Below are positions 33,318-48,297 of a stretch of 64,000 nt of DNA, one piece after another. A program made the position numbers and the translations under genes. The DNA is from Rhipicephalus microplus. Lineage: Eukaryota; Arthropoda; Arachnida; Ixodida; Ixodidae. Every line of letters begins with the position of its first letter. Within the stretch, counting starts at the first letter, position 1. Where the stretch lies: positions 5,647,501-5,711,500 of the forward strand of contig NW_027464602.1 of the NCBI RefSeq assembly GCF_043290135.1, in the 5' to 3' direction. Below the pieces are notes generated by a model, which was not told the origin of the DNA, did no database searches, and saw only the letters and a list, made by a program, of their open reading frames with translations.

Positions 33318-33841
33318 TAACCTAACCTAACCTAACCTAACCTAACCCAACCCAACCCAACCTAACCTAACCTAACCCAACCTAACCTAACATAACCTAA
33401 CCTAACCTAACCTAACCTTACCTAACGTAACCTAACCTAACGTAACCTAACCTAACCTAACCGAACGTAACCTAACCTAACCTAACCCAACATAACCCAA
33501 CCCAACCCAACCCAACCTAACCTAACCTAACCAAACCTAACCTAACCTAACCTAACGTAACCTAACCTAACCTAACCTAACCCAACCCAACCCAACCCAA
33601 CCACACCCAACCCAACCTAACCTAACCTTACCTAACCTAACCTAACCTAACCTAACCTAACGTAACCTAACCTAACCTAACCTAACCTACTGTAACCTAA
33701 CCTTACCTAACCTAACGTAACCTAACCTAACCTAACCCGACCTAACCTAACCTAACCTAATCTAACCTAACCTAACCTAACCAAACCTAACCTAACCTAA
33801 CCTAACGTAACCTAACCTAACCTAACCTAACCTAACCTAAC
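33318..33841 (-). repeat. TTAGG-type telomeric repeat block 8
   Basis: Nearly the same as block 7, lacking about 35 bp near the CCAAACC variant at the start. Confidence 0.95.
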
Positions 33842-35637
33842 GACGGTTGCAAGCGCTTTCACATTAAATTTCGCAGTTCCCGACTTGTAATGGTGAAAAA
33901 CACTGCATCTCACTTAGTGACATTGTTTACCGTGGTTTTACGACGGTTCATATCTTAACCTAACCTAACGTTCGCACTTGTATCTAAAAACGCTCTATTA
34001 CACTGTTTCGTTCACAATTACGATAATTACACGACCTCACAGTTTTTCACCAACTTATTACAGTACAGAACGCTGTATCTCACTAAATGACATCGTTCTT
34101 TAAAGTTTCACGATACTTGCATGCGCTTTAACGAGAATATCACAATATAGCAGTTTCGCACTTGTAACGGTACAACACGCAATATCTGGCTTGTTCATGT
34201 CGTTTTGTGTGCTTTCACAACATTTCACCTGTTACAGTTTCGTACATGCAATAAAACAACACTATCTCGTTAGATGACGTCGTTTTTGGTGGTTTCACGA
34301 CGCTACCTAGCTTAAACTAACATAATTCAACCTAATATAACCTTCGCACTTCTATCGTTAGAAAACGTTTTACTAGCTACTTTACAATGCTCCCTACAAC
34401 ACTACGACAGTTTCATGCGCTTTCACAATAGATATCGCAGTTCCCAACTTGTAATGGTGAAATACACTGCATCTCACTTAGTGACATTGTTTAATGCGGT
34501 TTTACGACGGTTCATATCTTAACCTAACCTAACGTTCGCACTTGTATCTGAAAACACTCTATTACACTGTTTCTTTCACATTTAAGATATTTGCAAGACC
34601 TCACAGTTTTTCACCAACTTATTACAGTACAGAACGCTGTATCTCGCTAAATGACATCGTTCTTTAAAGTTTCACGTTACTTGCATGCGCTTTAACGAGA
34701 ATATCACAATAAAGCAGTTTCGCACTTGTAACGGAACAAGACGCAGTATCTGGCTAGTTCATGCCATTTTGTGTGCTTTCACAACATTTCACCTACCGCA
34801 GTTTCGTACTCGCAATAAAACCACAATATCTCGTTAGAAGACATCGTTTTTGGTGGTTTCACCATGCTACCTAGCTCAAACTAACCTAACCTAACCTAAC
34901 CTTCGCACTTCTGTCGTTAGAAAACGTTTTACTCACTACTTTACAATGTTTTCTACAAGATTACGACGGTTTCATGCGCTTTCACATTAGATATCGCAGT
35001 TCCCGACTTGTAGTGGTGAAAAACACTGCATCTCACAAAGTGACATTGTTTAATGCGGTTTTACGACGGTTCATATCTTAACCTAACCTAACATTCGCAC
35101 TTGTATCTAAAAACGCTCTATTACACTGTTTCGTTCACAATTATGATATTTGCATTATCTCACAGTTTTTCACCAACTTATTGCAGTACAGAACGCTGTA
35201 TCTCGCTAAATGACATCGTTCTTTAAGGTTTCACGATGCTTGCATGCGCTTTAACAAAAATATCACAATATAGCAGTTTCGCACTTGTAACGGTACAACA
35301 CGCAATATCTGGCTTGTTCATGCCGTTTTGTGTGCATTCACAACTTCACCTATCGCAGTTTCGTACTCGCAATAAAACAACACTATCTCGTTAGATGACG
35401 TCGTTTTTGGTGGTTTTACGAAGCTACCTAGCTTAAACTAACATAACTCAACCTAACATAACCTTCGCACTTCTATCGTTAGAAAACGTTTTACTCGCTA
35501 CTTTACATTGCTTTCTACAACATTACGACGGTTTCAAGCGCTTTCACAAAATATCGCAGTTCCCGACTTGTAATGGTGAAAAACACTGCATCTCACTAAG
35601 TGACATTGTTTAATGCGGTTTTACGACGGTTCATATC
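33842..35637. repeat. Subtelomeric satellite, 3 monomers plus about 110 bp
   Basis: Length 1796. It matches parts of 30392-33317 with two monomers missing. No gene is seen. Confidence 0.9.
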
Positions 35638-36197
35638 TTAACCTAACCTAACCTAACCTAACCTAACCCAACCCAACCCAACCTAACCTAACCTAACCCA
35701 ACCTAACCTAACCTAACCTAACCTAACCAAACCTAACCTAACATAACCTAACCTAACCTAACCTAACCTTACCTAACGTAACCTAACCTAACGTAACCTA
35801 ACCTAACCTAACCGAACGTAACCTAACCTAACCTAACCCAACATAACCCAACCCAACCCAACCCAACCTAACCTAACCTAACTAAACCTAACCTAACCTA
35901 ACCTAACCTAACGTAACCTAACCTAACCTAACCTAACCCAACCCAACCCAACCCAACCACACCCAACCCAACCTAACCTAACCTTACCTAACCTAACCTA
36001 ACCTAACCTAACCTAACGTAACCTAACCTAACCTAACCTAACCTACTGTAACCTAACCTTACCTAACCTAACGTAACCTAACCTAACCTAACCCGACCTA
36101 ACCTAACCTAACCTAATCTAACCTAACCTAACCTAACCAAACCTAACCTAACCTAACCTAACGTAACCTAACCTAACCTAACCTAACCTAACCTAAC
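35638..36197 (-). repeat. TTAGG-type telomeric repeat block 9
   Basis: Shares the private CTAACTAAACC variant with blocks 10 and 11, marking them as recent duplicates. Confidence 0.95.
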
Positions 36198-39100
36198 GAC
36201 GGTTGCAAGCGCTTTCACATTAAATTTCGCAGTTCCCGACTTGTAATGGTGAAAAACACTGCATCTCACTAAGTGACATTGTTTAACGTGGTTTTACGAC
36301 GGTTCATATCTTAACCTAACCTAACGTTCGCACTTGTATCTAAAAACGCTCTATTACATTGTTTCGTTAACAATTACGATATTTACATGACCTCACAGTT
36401 TTTCACCAACTTATTGCAGTACAGAACGCTGTATCTCGCTAAATGACATCGTTCTTTAAGGTTTCACGATGCTTGCATGCGCTTTAACGAGAATATCACA
36501 ACATAGCAGTTTCGCACTTGTAACAGTACAACACGCAGTATCTGGCTTGTTCATGCCATTTTGTGTGCTTTCACAACATTTCACCTATTACAGTTTCGTA
36601 CTCGCAATAAAACAACACTATCTCGTTAGATGACGTCCTTTTTGGTGGTTTCACGACGCTACCTAGCTTAAACTAACAAAACAACCTAATATAACCTTCG
36701 CACTTCTATCGTTAGAAAACGTTTTACTCGCTATTTTACAATGCTCTCTACAACATTACGACGATTTCATGCGCTTTCACAATAGATATCGCAGTTCCCG
36801 ACTTGTAATGGTGAAAAACACTGCATCTCACTTAGTGACATTGTTTAATGCGGTTTTACGACGGTTCATATCTTAACCTAACCTAACGTTCGCACTTGTA
36901 TCTAAAAACGCTCTATTACACTGTTTCGTTCACAATTACGATAATTACACGACCTCACAGTTTTTCACCAACATATTACAGTACAGAACGCTGTATCTCA
37001 CTAAATGACATCGTTCTTTAAAGTTTCACGATACTTGCATGCGCTTTAACGAGAATATCACAATAAAGCAGTTTCGCACTTGTAACGGAACAAGACGCAG
37101 TATCTGGCTAGTTCATGCCATTTTGTGTGCTTTCACAACATTTCACCTACCGCAGTTTCGTACTCGCAAAAAACAACACTATCTCTTTAGATGACATCGT
37201 TTTTGGTGGTTTCACGATGCTACCTAGCTCAAACTAACCTAACCTAACCTAAGCTTCGCACTTCTATCGTTAGAAAACGTTTTACTCACTACTTCACAAT
37301 GTTTTCTAAAGATTACGATGGTTTCATGCGCTTTCACATCAGATCTCGCAGTTCCCGACTTGTAATGGTGAAAAACACTGCATCTCAGAAAGTGACATTG
37401 TTTAATGCGGTTTTACGACGGTTCATATCTTAACCTAACCTAACATTCGCACTTGTATCTAAAAACGCTCAATTACACTGTTTTGTTCACAATTACGATA
37501 TTTGCATAACCTCACAGTTTTTCACCAACTTATTGCAGTACAGAACGCTGTATCTCGCTAAATGACATCGTTCTTTAAGGTTTCACGATGCTTGCATGCG
37601 CTTTAACGAGAATATCACAATATAGCAGTTTCGCACTTGTAACGGTACAACACGCAATATCTGGCTTGTTCATGTCGTTTTGTGTGCTTTCACAACATTT
37701 CACCTGTTACAGTTTCGTACATGCAATAAAACAACACTATCTCGTTAGATGACGTCGTTTTTGGTGGTTTCACGACGCTACCTAGCTTAAACTAACATAA
37801 CTCAACCTAATATAACCTTCGCACTTCTATCGTTAGAAAACGTTTTACTAGCTACTTTACAATGCTCCCTACAACACTACGACAGTTTCATGCGCTTTCA
37901 CAATAGATATCGCAGTTCCCAACTTGTAATGGTGAAATACACTGCATCTCACTTAGTGACATTGTTTAATGCGGTTTTACGACGGTTCATATCTTAACCT
38001 AACCTAACGTTCGCACTTGTATCTGAAAACACTCTATTACACTGTTTCTTTCACATTTAAGATATTTGCAAGACCTCACAGTTTTTCACCAACTTATTAC
38101 AGTACAGAACGCTGTATCTCGCTAAATGACATCGTTCTTTAAAGTTTCACGTTACTTGCATGCGCTTTAACGAGAGTATCACAATAAAGCAGTTTCGCAC
38201 TTGTAACGGAACAAGACGCAGTATCTGGCTAGTTCATGCCATTTTGTGTGCTTTCACAACATTTCACCTACCGCAGTTTCGTACTCGCAATAAAACCACA
38301 CTATCTCGTTAAAAGACATCGTTTTTGGTGGTTTCACCATGCTACCTAGCTCAAACTAACCTAACCTAACCTAACCTTCGCACTTCTGTCGTTAGAAAAC
38401 GTTTTACTCACTACTTTACAATGTTTTCTACAAGATTACGACGGTTTCATGCGCTTTCACATTAGATATCGCAGTTCCCGACTTGTAGTGGTGAAAAACA
38501 CTGCATCTCACAAAGTGACATTGTTTAATGCGGTTTTACGACGGTTCATATCTTAACCTAACCTAACATTCGCACTTGTATCTAAAAACGCTCTATTACA
38601 CTGTTTCGTTCACAATTATGATATTTGCATTATCTCACAGTTTTTCACCAACTTATTGCAGTACAGAACGCTGTATCTCGCTAAATGACATCGTTCTTTA
38701 AGGTTTCACGATGCTTGCATGCGCTTTAACAAAAATATCACAATATAGCAGTTTTGCACTTGTAACGGTACAACACGCAATATCTGGCTTGTTCATGTCG
38801 TTTTGTGTGCTTTCACAACATTTCACCTGTTACAGTTTCGTACATGCAATAAAACAACACTATCTCGTTAGATGACGTCGTTTTTGGTGGTTTCACGACG
38901 CTACCTAGCTTAAACTAACATAACTCAACCTAATATAACCTTCGCACTTCTATCGTTAGAAAACGTTTTACTAGCTACTTTACAATGCTCCCTACAACAC
39001 TACGACAGTTTCATGCGCTTTCACAATAGATATCGCAGTTCCCAACTTGTAATGGTGAAATACACTGCATCTCACTTAGTGACATTGTTTAATGCGGTTT

Positions 39101-40238
39101 TACGACGGTTCATATCTTAACCTAACCTAACGTTCGCACTTGTATCTGAAAACACTCTATTACACTGTTTCTTTCACATTTAAGATATTTGCAAGACCTC
39201 ACAGTTTTTCACCAACTTATTACAGTACAGAACGCTGTATCTCGCTAAATGACATCGTTCTTTAAAGTTTCACGTTACTTGCATGCGCTTTAACGAGAAT
39301 ATCACAATAAAGCAGTTTCGCACTTTTAACGGAACAAGACGCAGTATCTGGCTAGTTCATGCCATTTTGTGTGCTTTCACAACATTTCACCTACCGCAGT
39401 TTCGTACTCGCAATAAAACCACATTATCTCGTTAGAAGACATCGTTTTTGGTGCTTTCACCATGCTACCTAGCTCAAACTAACCTAACCTAACCTAACCT
39501 TCGCACTTCTGTCGTTAGAAAACGTTTTACTCACTACTTTACAATGTTTTCTACAAGATTACGACGGTTTCATGCGCTTTCACATTAGATATCGCAGTTC
39601 CCGACTTGTAGTGGTGAAAAACACTGCATCTCACAAAGTGACATTGTTTAATGCGGTTTTACGACGGTTCATATCTTAACCTAACCTAATATTCGCACTT
39701 GTATCTAAAAACGCTCTATTACACTGTTTCGTTCACAATTATGATATTTGCATTATCTCACAGTTTTTCACCAACTTATTGCAGTACAGAACGCTGTATC
39801 TCGCTAAATGACATCGTTCTTTAAGGTTTCACGATGCTTGCATGCGCTTTAACAAAAATATCACAATATAGCAGTTTCGCACTTGTAACGGTACAACACG
39901 CAATATCTGGCTTGTTCATGCCGTTTTGTGTGCATTCACAACTTCACCTATCGCAGTTTCGTACTCGCAATAAAACAACACTATCTCGTTAGATGACGTC
40001 GTTTTTGGTGGTTTTACGAAGCTACCTAGCTTAAACTAACATAACTCAACCTAACATAACCTTCGCACTTCTATCGTTAGAAAACGTTTTACTCGCTACT
40101 TTACATTGCTTTCTACAACATTACGACGGTTTCAAGCGCTTTCACAATAAATATCGCAGTTCCCGACTTGTAATGGTGAAAAACACTGCATCTCACTAAG
40201 TGACATTGTTTAATGCGGTTTTACGACGGTTCATATCT
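36198..40238. repeat. Subtelomeric satellite, 7 monomers plus about 107 bp
   Basis: Length 4041. Within it a roughly 1.1-kb (two-monomer) unit is itself repeated, for example 37650-38760 against 38790-39900. No gene is seen. Confidence 0.9.
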
Positions 40239-40797
40239 TAACCTAACCTAACCTAACCTAACCTAACCCAACCCAACCCAACCTAACCTAACCTAACCCA
40301 ACCTAACCTAACCTAACCTAACCTAACCAAACCTAACCTAACATAACCTAACCTAACCTAACCTAACCTTACCTAACGTAACCTAACCTAACGTAACCTA
40401 ACCTAACCTAACCGAACGTAACCTAACCTAACCTAACCCAACATAACCCAACCCAACCCAACCCAACCTAACCTAACCTAACTAAACCTAACCTAACCTA
40501 ACCTAACGTAACCTAACCTAACCTAACCTAACCCAACCCAACCCAACCCAACCACACCCAACCCAACCTAACCTAACCTTACCTAGCCTAACCTAACCTA
40601 ACCTAACCTAACGTAACCTAACCTAACCTAACCTAACCTACTGTAACCTAACCTTACCTAACCTAACGTAACCTAACCTAACCTAACCTAACCCGACCTA
40701 ACCTAACCTAACCTAATCTAACCTAACCTAACCTAACCAAACCTAACCTAACCTAACCTAACGTAACCTAACCTAACCTAACCTAACCTAACCTAAC
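40239..40797 (-). repeat. TTAGG-type telomeric repeat block 10
   Basis: Near-identical to blocks 9 and 11, and shares CTTACCTAGCC with block 11. Confidence 0.95.
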
Positions 40798-43700
40798 GAC
40801 GGTTGCAAGCGCTTTCACATTAAATTTCGCAGTTCCCGACTTGTAATGGTGAAAAACACTGCATCTCACTAAGTGACATTGTTTAACGTGGTTTTACGAC
40901 GGTTCATACCTTAACCTAACCTAACGTTCGCACTTGTATCTAAAAACGCTCTATTACATTGTTTCGTTAACAATTACGATATTTACATGACCTCACAGTT
41001 TTTCACCAACTTATTGCAGTACAGAACGCTGTATCTCGCTAAATGACATCGTTCTTTAAGGTTTCACGATGCTTGCATGCGCTTTAACGAGAATATCACA
41101 ACATAGCAGTTTCGCACTTGTAACAGTACAACACGCAGTATCTGGCTTGTTCATGCCATTTTGTGTGCTTTCACAACATTTTTCACCTATTACAGTTTCG
41201 TACTCGCAATAAAACAACACTATCTCGTTAGATGACGTCCTTTTTGGTGGTTTCACGACGCTACCTAGCTTAAACTAACAAAACAACCTAATATAACCTT
41301 CGCACTTCTATCGTTAGAAAACGTTTTACTCGCTATTTTACAATGCTCTCTACAACATTACGACGATTTCATGCGCTTTCACAATAGATATCGCAGTTCC
41401 CGACTTGTAATGGTGAAAAACACTGCATCTCACTTAGTGACATTGTTTAATGCGGTTTTACGACGGTTCATATCTTAACCTAACCTAACGTTCGCACTTG
41501 TATCTAAAAACGCTCTATTACACTGTTTCGTTCACAATTACGATAATTACACGACCTCACAGTTTTTCACCAACATATTACAGTACAGAACGCTGTATCT
41601 CACTAAATGACATCGTTCTTTAAAGTTTCACGATACTTGCATGCGCTTTAACGAGAATATCACAATAAAGCAGTTTCGCACTTGTAACGGAACAAGACGC
41701 AGTATCTGGCTAGTTCATGCCATTTTGTGTGCTTTCACAACATTTCACCTACCGCAGTTTCGTACTCGCAAAAAACAACACTATCTCTTTAGATGACATC
41801 GTTTTTGGTGGTTTCACGATGCTACCTAGCTCAAACTAACCTAACCTAACCTAAGCTTCGCACTTCTATCGTTAGAAAACGTTTTACTCACTACTTCACA
41901 ATGTTTTCTAAAGATTACGATGGTTTCATGCGCTTTCACATCAGATCTCGCAGTTCCCGACTTGTAATGGTGAAAAACACTGCATCTCAGAAAGTGACAT
42001 TGTTTAATGCGGTTTTACGACGGTTCATATCTTAACCTAACCTAACATTCGCACTTGTATCTAAAAACGCTCAATTACACTGTTTTGTTCACAATTACGA
42101 TATTTGCATAACCTCACAGTTTTTCACCAACTTATTGCAGTACAGAACGCTGTATCTCGCTAAATGACATCGTTCTTTAAGGTTTCACGATGCTTGCATG
42201 CGCTTTAACGAGAATATCACAATATAGCAGTTTCGCACTTGTAACGGTACAACACGCAATATCTGGCTTGTTCATGTCGTTTTGTGTGCTTTCACAACAT
42301 TTCATTTGTTACAGTTTCGTACATGCAATAAAACAACACTATCTCGTTAGATGACGTCGTTTTTGGTGGTTTCACGACGCTACCTAGCTTAAACTAACAT
42401 AACTCAACCTAATATAACCTTCGCACTTCTATCGTTAGAAAACGTTTTACTAGCTACTTTACAATGCTCCCTACAACACTACGACAGTTTCATGCGCTTT
42501 CACAATAGATATCGCAGTTCCCAACTTGTAATGGTGAAATACACTGCATCTCACTTAGTGACATTGTTTAATGCGGTTTTACGACGGTTCATATCTTAAC
42601 CTAACCTAACGTTCGCACTTGTATCTGAAAACACTCTATTACACTGTTTCTTTCACATTTAAGATATTTGCAAGACCTCACAGTTTTTCACCAACTTATT
42701 ACAGTACAGAACGCTGTATCTCGCTAAATGACATCGTTCTTTAAAGTTTCACGTTACTTGCATGCGCTTTAACGAGAGTATCACAATAAAGCAGTTTCGC
42801 ACTTGTAACGGAACAAGACGCAGTATCTGGCTAGTTCATGCCATTTTGTGTGCTTTCACAACATTTCACCTACCGCAGTTTCGTACTCGCAATAAAACCA
42901 CACTATCTCGTTAGAAGACATCGTTTTTGGTGGTTTCACCATGCTACCTAGCTCAAACTAACCTAACCTAACCTAACCTTCGCACTTCTGTCGTTAGAAA
43001 ACGTTTTACTCACTACTTTACAATGTTTTCTACAAGATTACGACGGTTTCATGCGCTTTCACATTAGATATCGCAGTTCCCGACTTGTAGTGGTGAAAAA
43101 CACTGCATCTCACAAAGTGACATTGTTTAATGCGGTTTTACGACGGTTCATATCTTAACCTAACCTAACATTCGCACTTGTATCTAAAAACGCTCTATTA
43201 CACTGTTTCGTTCACAATTATGATATTTGCATTATCTCACAGTTTTTCACCAACTTATTGCAGTACAGAACGCTGTATCTCGCTAAATGACATCGTTCTT
43301 TAAGGTTTCACGATGCTTGCATGCGCTTTAACAAAAATATCACAATATAGCAGTTTTGCACTTGTAACGGTACAACACGCAATATCTGGCTTGTTCATGT
43401 CGTTTTGTGTGCTTTCACAACATTTCACCTGTTACAGTTTCGTACATGCAATAAAACAACACTATCTCGTTAGATGACGTCGTTTTTGGTGGTTTCACGA
43501 CGCTACCTAGCTTAAACTAACATAACTCAACCTAATATAACCTTCGCACTTCTATCGTTAGAAAACGTTTTACTAGCTACTTTACAATGCTCCCTACAAC
43601 ACTACGACAGTTTCATGCGCTTTCACAATAGATATCGCAGTTCCCAACTTGTAATGGTGAAATACACTGCATCTCACTTAGTGACATTGTTTAATGCGGT

Positions 43701-44840
43701 TTTACGACGGTTCATATCTTAACCTAACCTAACGTTCGCACTTGTATCTGAAAACACTCTATTACACTGTTTCTTTCACATTTAAGATATTTGCAAGACC
43801 TCACAGTTTTTCACCAACTTATTACAGTACAGAACGCTGTATCTCGCTAAATGACATCGTTCTTTAAAGTTTCACGTTACTTGCATGCGCTTTAACGAGA
43901 ATATCACAATAAAGCAGTTTCGCACTTGTAACGGAACAAGACGCAGTATCTGGCTAGTTCATGCCATTTTGTGTGCTTTCACAACATTTCACCTACCGCA
44001 GTTTCGTACTCGCAATAAAACCACATTATCTCGTTAGAAGACATCGTTTTTGGTGCTTTCACCATGCTACCTAGCTCAAACTAACCTAACCTAACCTAAC
44101 CTTCGCACTTCTGTCGTTAGGAAACGTTTTACTCACTACTTTACAATGTTTTCTACAAGATTACGACGGTTTCATGCGCTTTCACATTAGATATCGCAGT
44201 TCCCGACTTGTAGTGGTGAAAAACACTGCATCTCACAAAGTGACATTGTTTAATGCGGTTTTACGACGGTTCATATCTTAACCTAACCTAATATTCGCAC
44301 TTGTATCTAAAAACGCTCTATTACACTGTTTCGTTCACAATTATGATATTTGCATTATCTCACAGTTTTTCACCAACTTATTGCAGTACAGAACGCTGTA
44401 TCTCGCTAAATGACATCGTTCTTTAAGGTTTCACGATGCTTGCATGCGCTTTAACAAAAATATCACAATATAGCAGTTTCGCACTTGTAACGGTACAACA
44501 CGCAATATCTGGCTTGTTCATGCCGTTTTGTGTGCATTCACAACTTCACCTATCGCAGTTTCGTACTCGCAATAAAACAACACTATCTCGTTAGATGACG
44601 TCGTTTTTGGTGGTTTTACGAAGCTACCTAGCTTAAACTAACATAACTCAACCTAACATAACCTTCGCACTTCTATCGTTAGAAAACGTTTTACTCGCTA
44701 CTTTACATTGCTTTCTACAACATTACGACGGTTTCAAGCGCTTTCACAATAAATATCGCAGTTCCCGACTTGTAATGGTGAAAAACACTGCATCTCACTA
44801 AGTGACATTGTTTAATGCGGTTTTACGACGGTTCATATCT
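40798..44840. repeat. Subtelomeric satellite, 7 monomers plus about 109 bp
   Basis: Length 4043, near-identical to 36198-40238. No gene is seen. Confidence 0.9.
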
Positions 44841-45399
44841 TAACCTAACCTAACCTAACCTAACCTAACCCAACCCAACCCAACCTAACCTAACCTAACC
44901 CAACCTAACCTAACCTAACCTAACCTAACCAAACCTAACCTAACATAACCTAACCTAACCTAACCTAACCTTACCTAACGTAACCTAACCTAACGTAACC
45001 TAACCTAACCTAACCGAACGTAACCTAACCTAACCTAACCCAACATAACCCAACCCAACCCAACCCAACCTAACCTAACCTAACTAAACCTAACCTAACC
45101 TAACCTAACCTAACGTAACCTAACCTAACCTAACCTAACCCAACCCAACCCAACCCAACCACACCCAACCCAACCTAACCTAACCTTACCTAGCCTAACC
45201 TAACCTAACCTAACCTAACGTAACCTAACCTAACCTAACCTAACCTACTGTAACCTAACCTTACCTAACCTAACGTAACCTAACCTAACCTAACCCGACC
45301 TAACCTAACCTAACCTAATCTAACCTAACCTAACCTAACCAAACCTAACCTAACCTAACCTAACGTAACCTAACCTAACCTAACCTAACCTAACCTAAC
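44841..45399 (-). repeat. TTAGG-type telomeric repeat block 11
   Basis: Carries both private variants of block 10 (CTAACTAAACC and CTTACCTAGCC). Start of a partial third 4.6-kb unit. Confidence 0.95.
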
Positions 45400-47758
45400 G
45401 ACGGTTGCAAGCGCTTTCACATTAAATTTCGCAGTTCCCGACTTGTAATGGTGAAAAACACTGCATCTCACTAAGTGACATTGTTTAACGTGGTTTTACG
45501 ACGGTTCATACCTTAACCTAACCTAACGTTCGCACTTGTATCTAAAAACGCTCTATTACATTGTTTCGTTAACAATTACGATATTTACATGACCTCACAG
45601 TTTTTCACCAACTTATTGCAGTACAGAACGCTGTATCTCGCTAAATGACATCGTTCTTTAAGGTTTCACGATGCTTGCATGCGCTTTAACGAGAATATCA
45701 CAACATAGCAGTTTCGCACTTGTAACAGTACAACACGCAGTATCTGGCTTGTTCATGCCATTTTGTGTGCTTTCACAACATTTCACCTATTACAGTTTCG
45801 TACTCGCAATAAAACAACACTATCTCGTTAGATGACGTCCTTTTTGGTGGTTTCACGACGCTACCTAGCTTAAACTAACAAAACAACCTAATATAACCTT
45901 CGCACTTCTATCGTTAGAAAACGTTTTACTCGCTATTTTACAATGCTCTCTACAACATTACGACGATTTCATGCGCTTTCACAATAGATATCGCAGTTCC
46001 CGACTTGTAATGGTGAAAAACACTGCATCTCACTTAGTGACATTGTTTAATGCGGTTTTACGACGGTTCATATCTTAACCTAACCTAACGTTCGCACTTG
46101 TATCTAAAAACACTCTATTACACTGTTTCGTTCACAATTACGATAATTACACGACCTCACAGTTTTTCACCAACATATTACAGTACAGAACGCTGTATCT
46201 CACTAAATGACATCGTTCTTTAAAGTTTCACGATACTTGCATGCGCTTTAACGAGAATATCACAATAAAGCAGTTTCGCACTTGTAACGGAACAAGACGC
46301 AGTATCTGGCTAGTTCATGCCATTTTGTGTGCTTTCACAACATTTCACCTACCGCAGTTTCGTACTCGCAAAAAACAACACTATCTCTTTAGATGACATC
46401 GTTTTTGGTGGTTTCACGATGCTACCTAGCTCAAACTAACCTAACCTAACCTAAGCTTCGCACTTCTATCGTTAGAAAACGTTTTACTCACTACTTCACA
46501 ATGTTTTCTAAAGATTACGATGGTTTCATGCGCTTTCACATCAGATCTCGCAGTTCCCGACTTGTAATGGTGAAAAACACTGCATCTCAGAAAGTGACAT
46601 TGTTTAATGCGGTTTTACGACGGTTCATATCTTAACCTAACCTAACATTCGCACTTGTATCTAAAAACGCTCAATTACACTGTTTTGTTCACAATTACGA
46701 TATTTGCATAACCTCACAGTTTTTCACCAACTTATTGCAGTACAGAACGCTGTATCTCGCTAAATGACATCGTTCTTTAAGGTTTCACGATGCTTGCATG
46801 CGCTTTAACGAGAATATCACAATATAGCAGTTTCGCACTTGTAACGGTACAACACGCAATATCTGGCTTGTTCATGTCGTTTTGTGTGCTTTCACAACAT
46901 TTCACCTGTTACAGTTTCGTACATGCAATAAAACAACACTATCTCGTTAGATAACGTCCTTTTTGGTGGTTTCACGACGCTACCTAACTTAAACTAACAT
47001 AATTCAACCTAATATAGCCTTCGCACTTCTATCGTTAGAAAACGTTTTACTCGCTACTTTACAATGCTCTCTACAACACTACGACAGTTTCATGCGCTTT
47101 CACAATAGATATCGCAGTTCCCGACTTGTAATGGTGAAAAACACTGCATCTCACTTAGTGACATTGTTTAATGCGGTTTTACGACGGTTCATATCTTAAC
47201 CTAACCTAACGTTCGCACTTGTATCTAAAAACGCTCTATTACACTGTTTCTTTCACATTTAAGATATTTGCATGACCTCACAGTTTTTCACCAACTTATT
47301 ACAGTACAGAACGCTGTCTCTCGCTAAATGACCTCATTCTTTAAGGTTTCACGATGCTTGCATGCGCTTAAACGAGAATATCACAACATAGAAGATTCGC
47401 ACTTTTAACGGTACAACACGCAGTATTTGGCTTGTTCATGCCGTTTTGTGTGCTTTCACAACTTCACCTATCGCAGTTTCGTACTCGCAATAAAACAACA
47501 CTATCTCGTTAGATGACGTCGTTTTTGGTGGTTTTACGAAGCTACCTAGCTTAAACTAACATAACTCAACCTAACATAACCTTCGCACTTCTATCGTTAG
47601 AAAACGTTTTACTCGCTACTTTACATTGCTTTCTACAACATTACGACGGTTTCAAGCGCTTTCACAATAAATACTGCAGTTCCCGACTTGTAATGGTGAA
47701 AAACACTGCATCTCACTAAGTGACATTGTTTAATGCGGTTTTACGACGGTTCATATCT
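45400..47758. repeat. Subtelomeric satellite, 4 monomers plus about 111 bp
   Basis: Length 2359. It follows 40798 onward closely until about 46950, then switches in register to the monomer type seen near 32505-33300. No gene is seen. Confidence 0.9.
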
Positions 47759-48297
47759 TAACCTAACCTAACCTAACCTAACCCAACCCAACCCAACCTA
47801 ACCTAACCTAACCCAACCTAACCTAACCTAACCTAACCTAACCAAACCTAACCTAACATAACCTAACCTAACCTAACCTAACCTTACCTAACGTAACCTA
47901 ACCTAACGTAACCTAACCTAACCTAACCGAACGTAACCTAACCTAACCTAACCCAACATAACCCAACCCAACCCAACCTAACCTAACCTAACCAAACCTA
48001 ACCTAACCTAACCTAACCTAACCTAACCTAACCTAACCTAACCACACCCAACCCAACCCAACCACACCCAACCCAACCGAACCTAACCTTACCTAACCTA
48101 ACCTAACCTAACCTAACCTAACCTAACGTAACCTAACCTAACCTAACCTAACCTACTGTAACCTAACCTTACCTAACCTAACGTAACCTAACCTAACCTA
48201 ACCCGACCTAACCTAACCTAACCTAATCTAACCTAACCTAACCTAACCAAACCTAACCTAACCTAACCTATCGTAACCTAACCTAACCTAACCTAAC
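47759..48297 (-). repeat. TTAGG-type telomeric repeat block 12
   Basis: Standard junctions. The middle region differs from block 11, with two CCACACCC variants. Confidence 0.95.

Larger units (their letters stand above)
35638..40238. repeat. 4.6-kb higher-order repeat, unit 1
   Basis: TTAGG block plus a 7-monomer satellite. It is followed by a near-identical copy at an offset of about 4601 bp. Confidence 0.9.
40239..44840. repeat. 4.6-kb higher-order repeat, unit 2
   Basis: Second copy of 35638-40238 with only scattered changes, such as the TTTTTCACC insertion near 41181 and TTTCATTTG near 42300. The first 2 kb or so of a third copy follows from 44841. Confidence 0.9.

Noticed and set aside
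41056..41256. 66-codon open frame in the satellite, minus strand
   Set aside because: It lies wholly in satellite DNA, has no ATG start or recognisable motif, and depends on a small local insertion near 41181 absent from the duplicate units. Chance frame.
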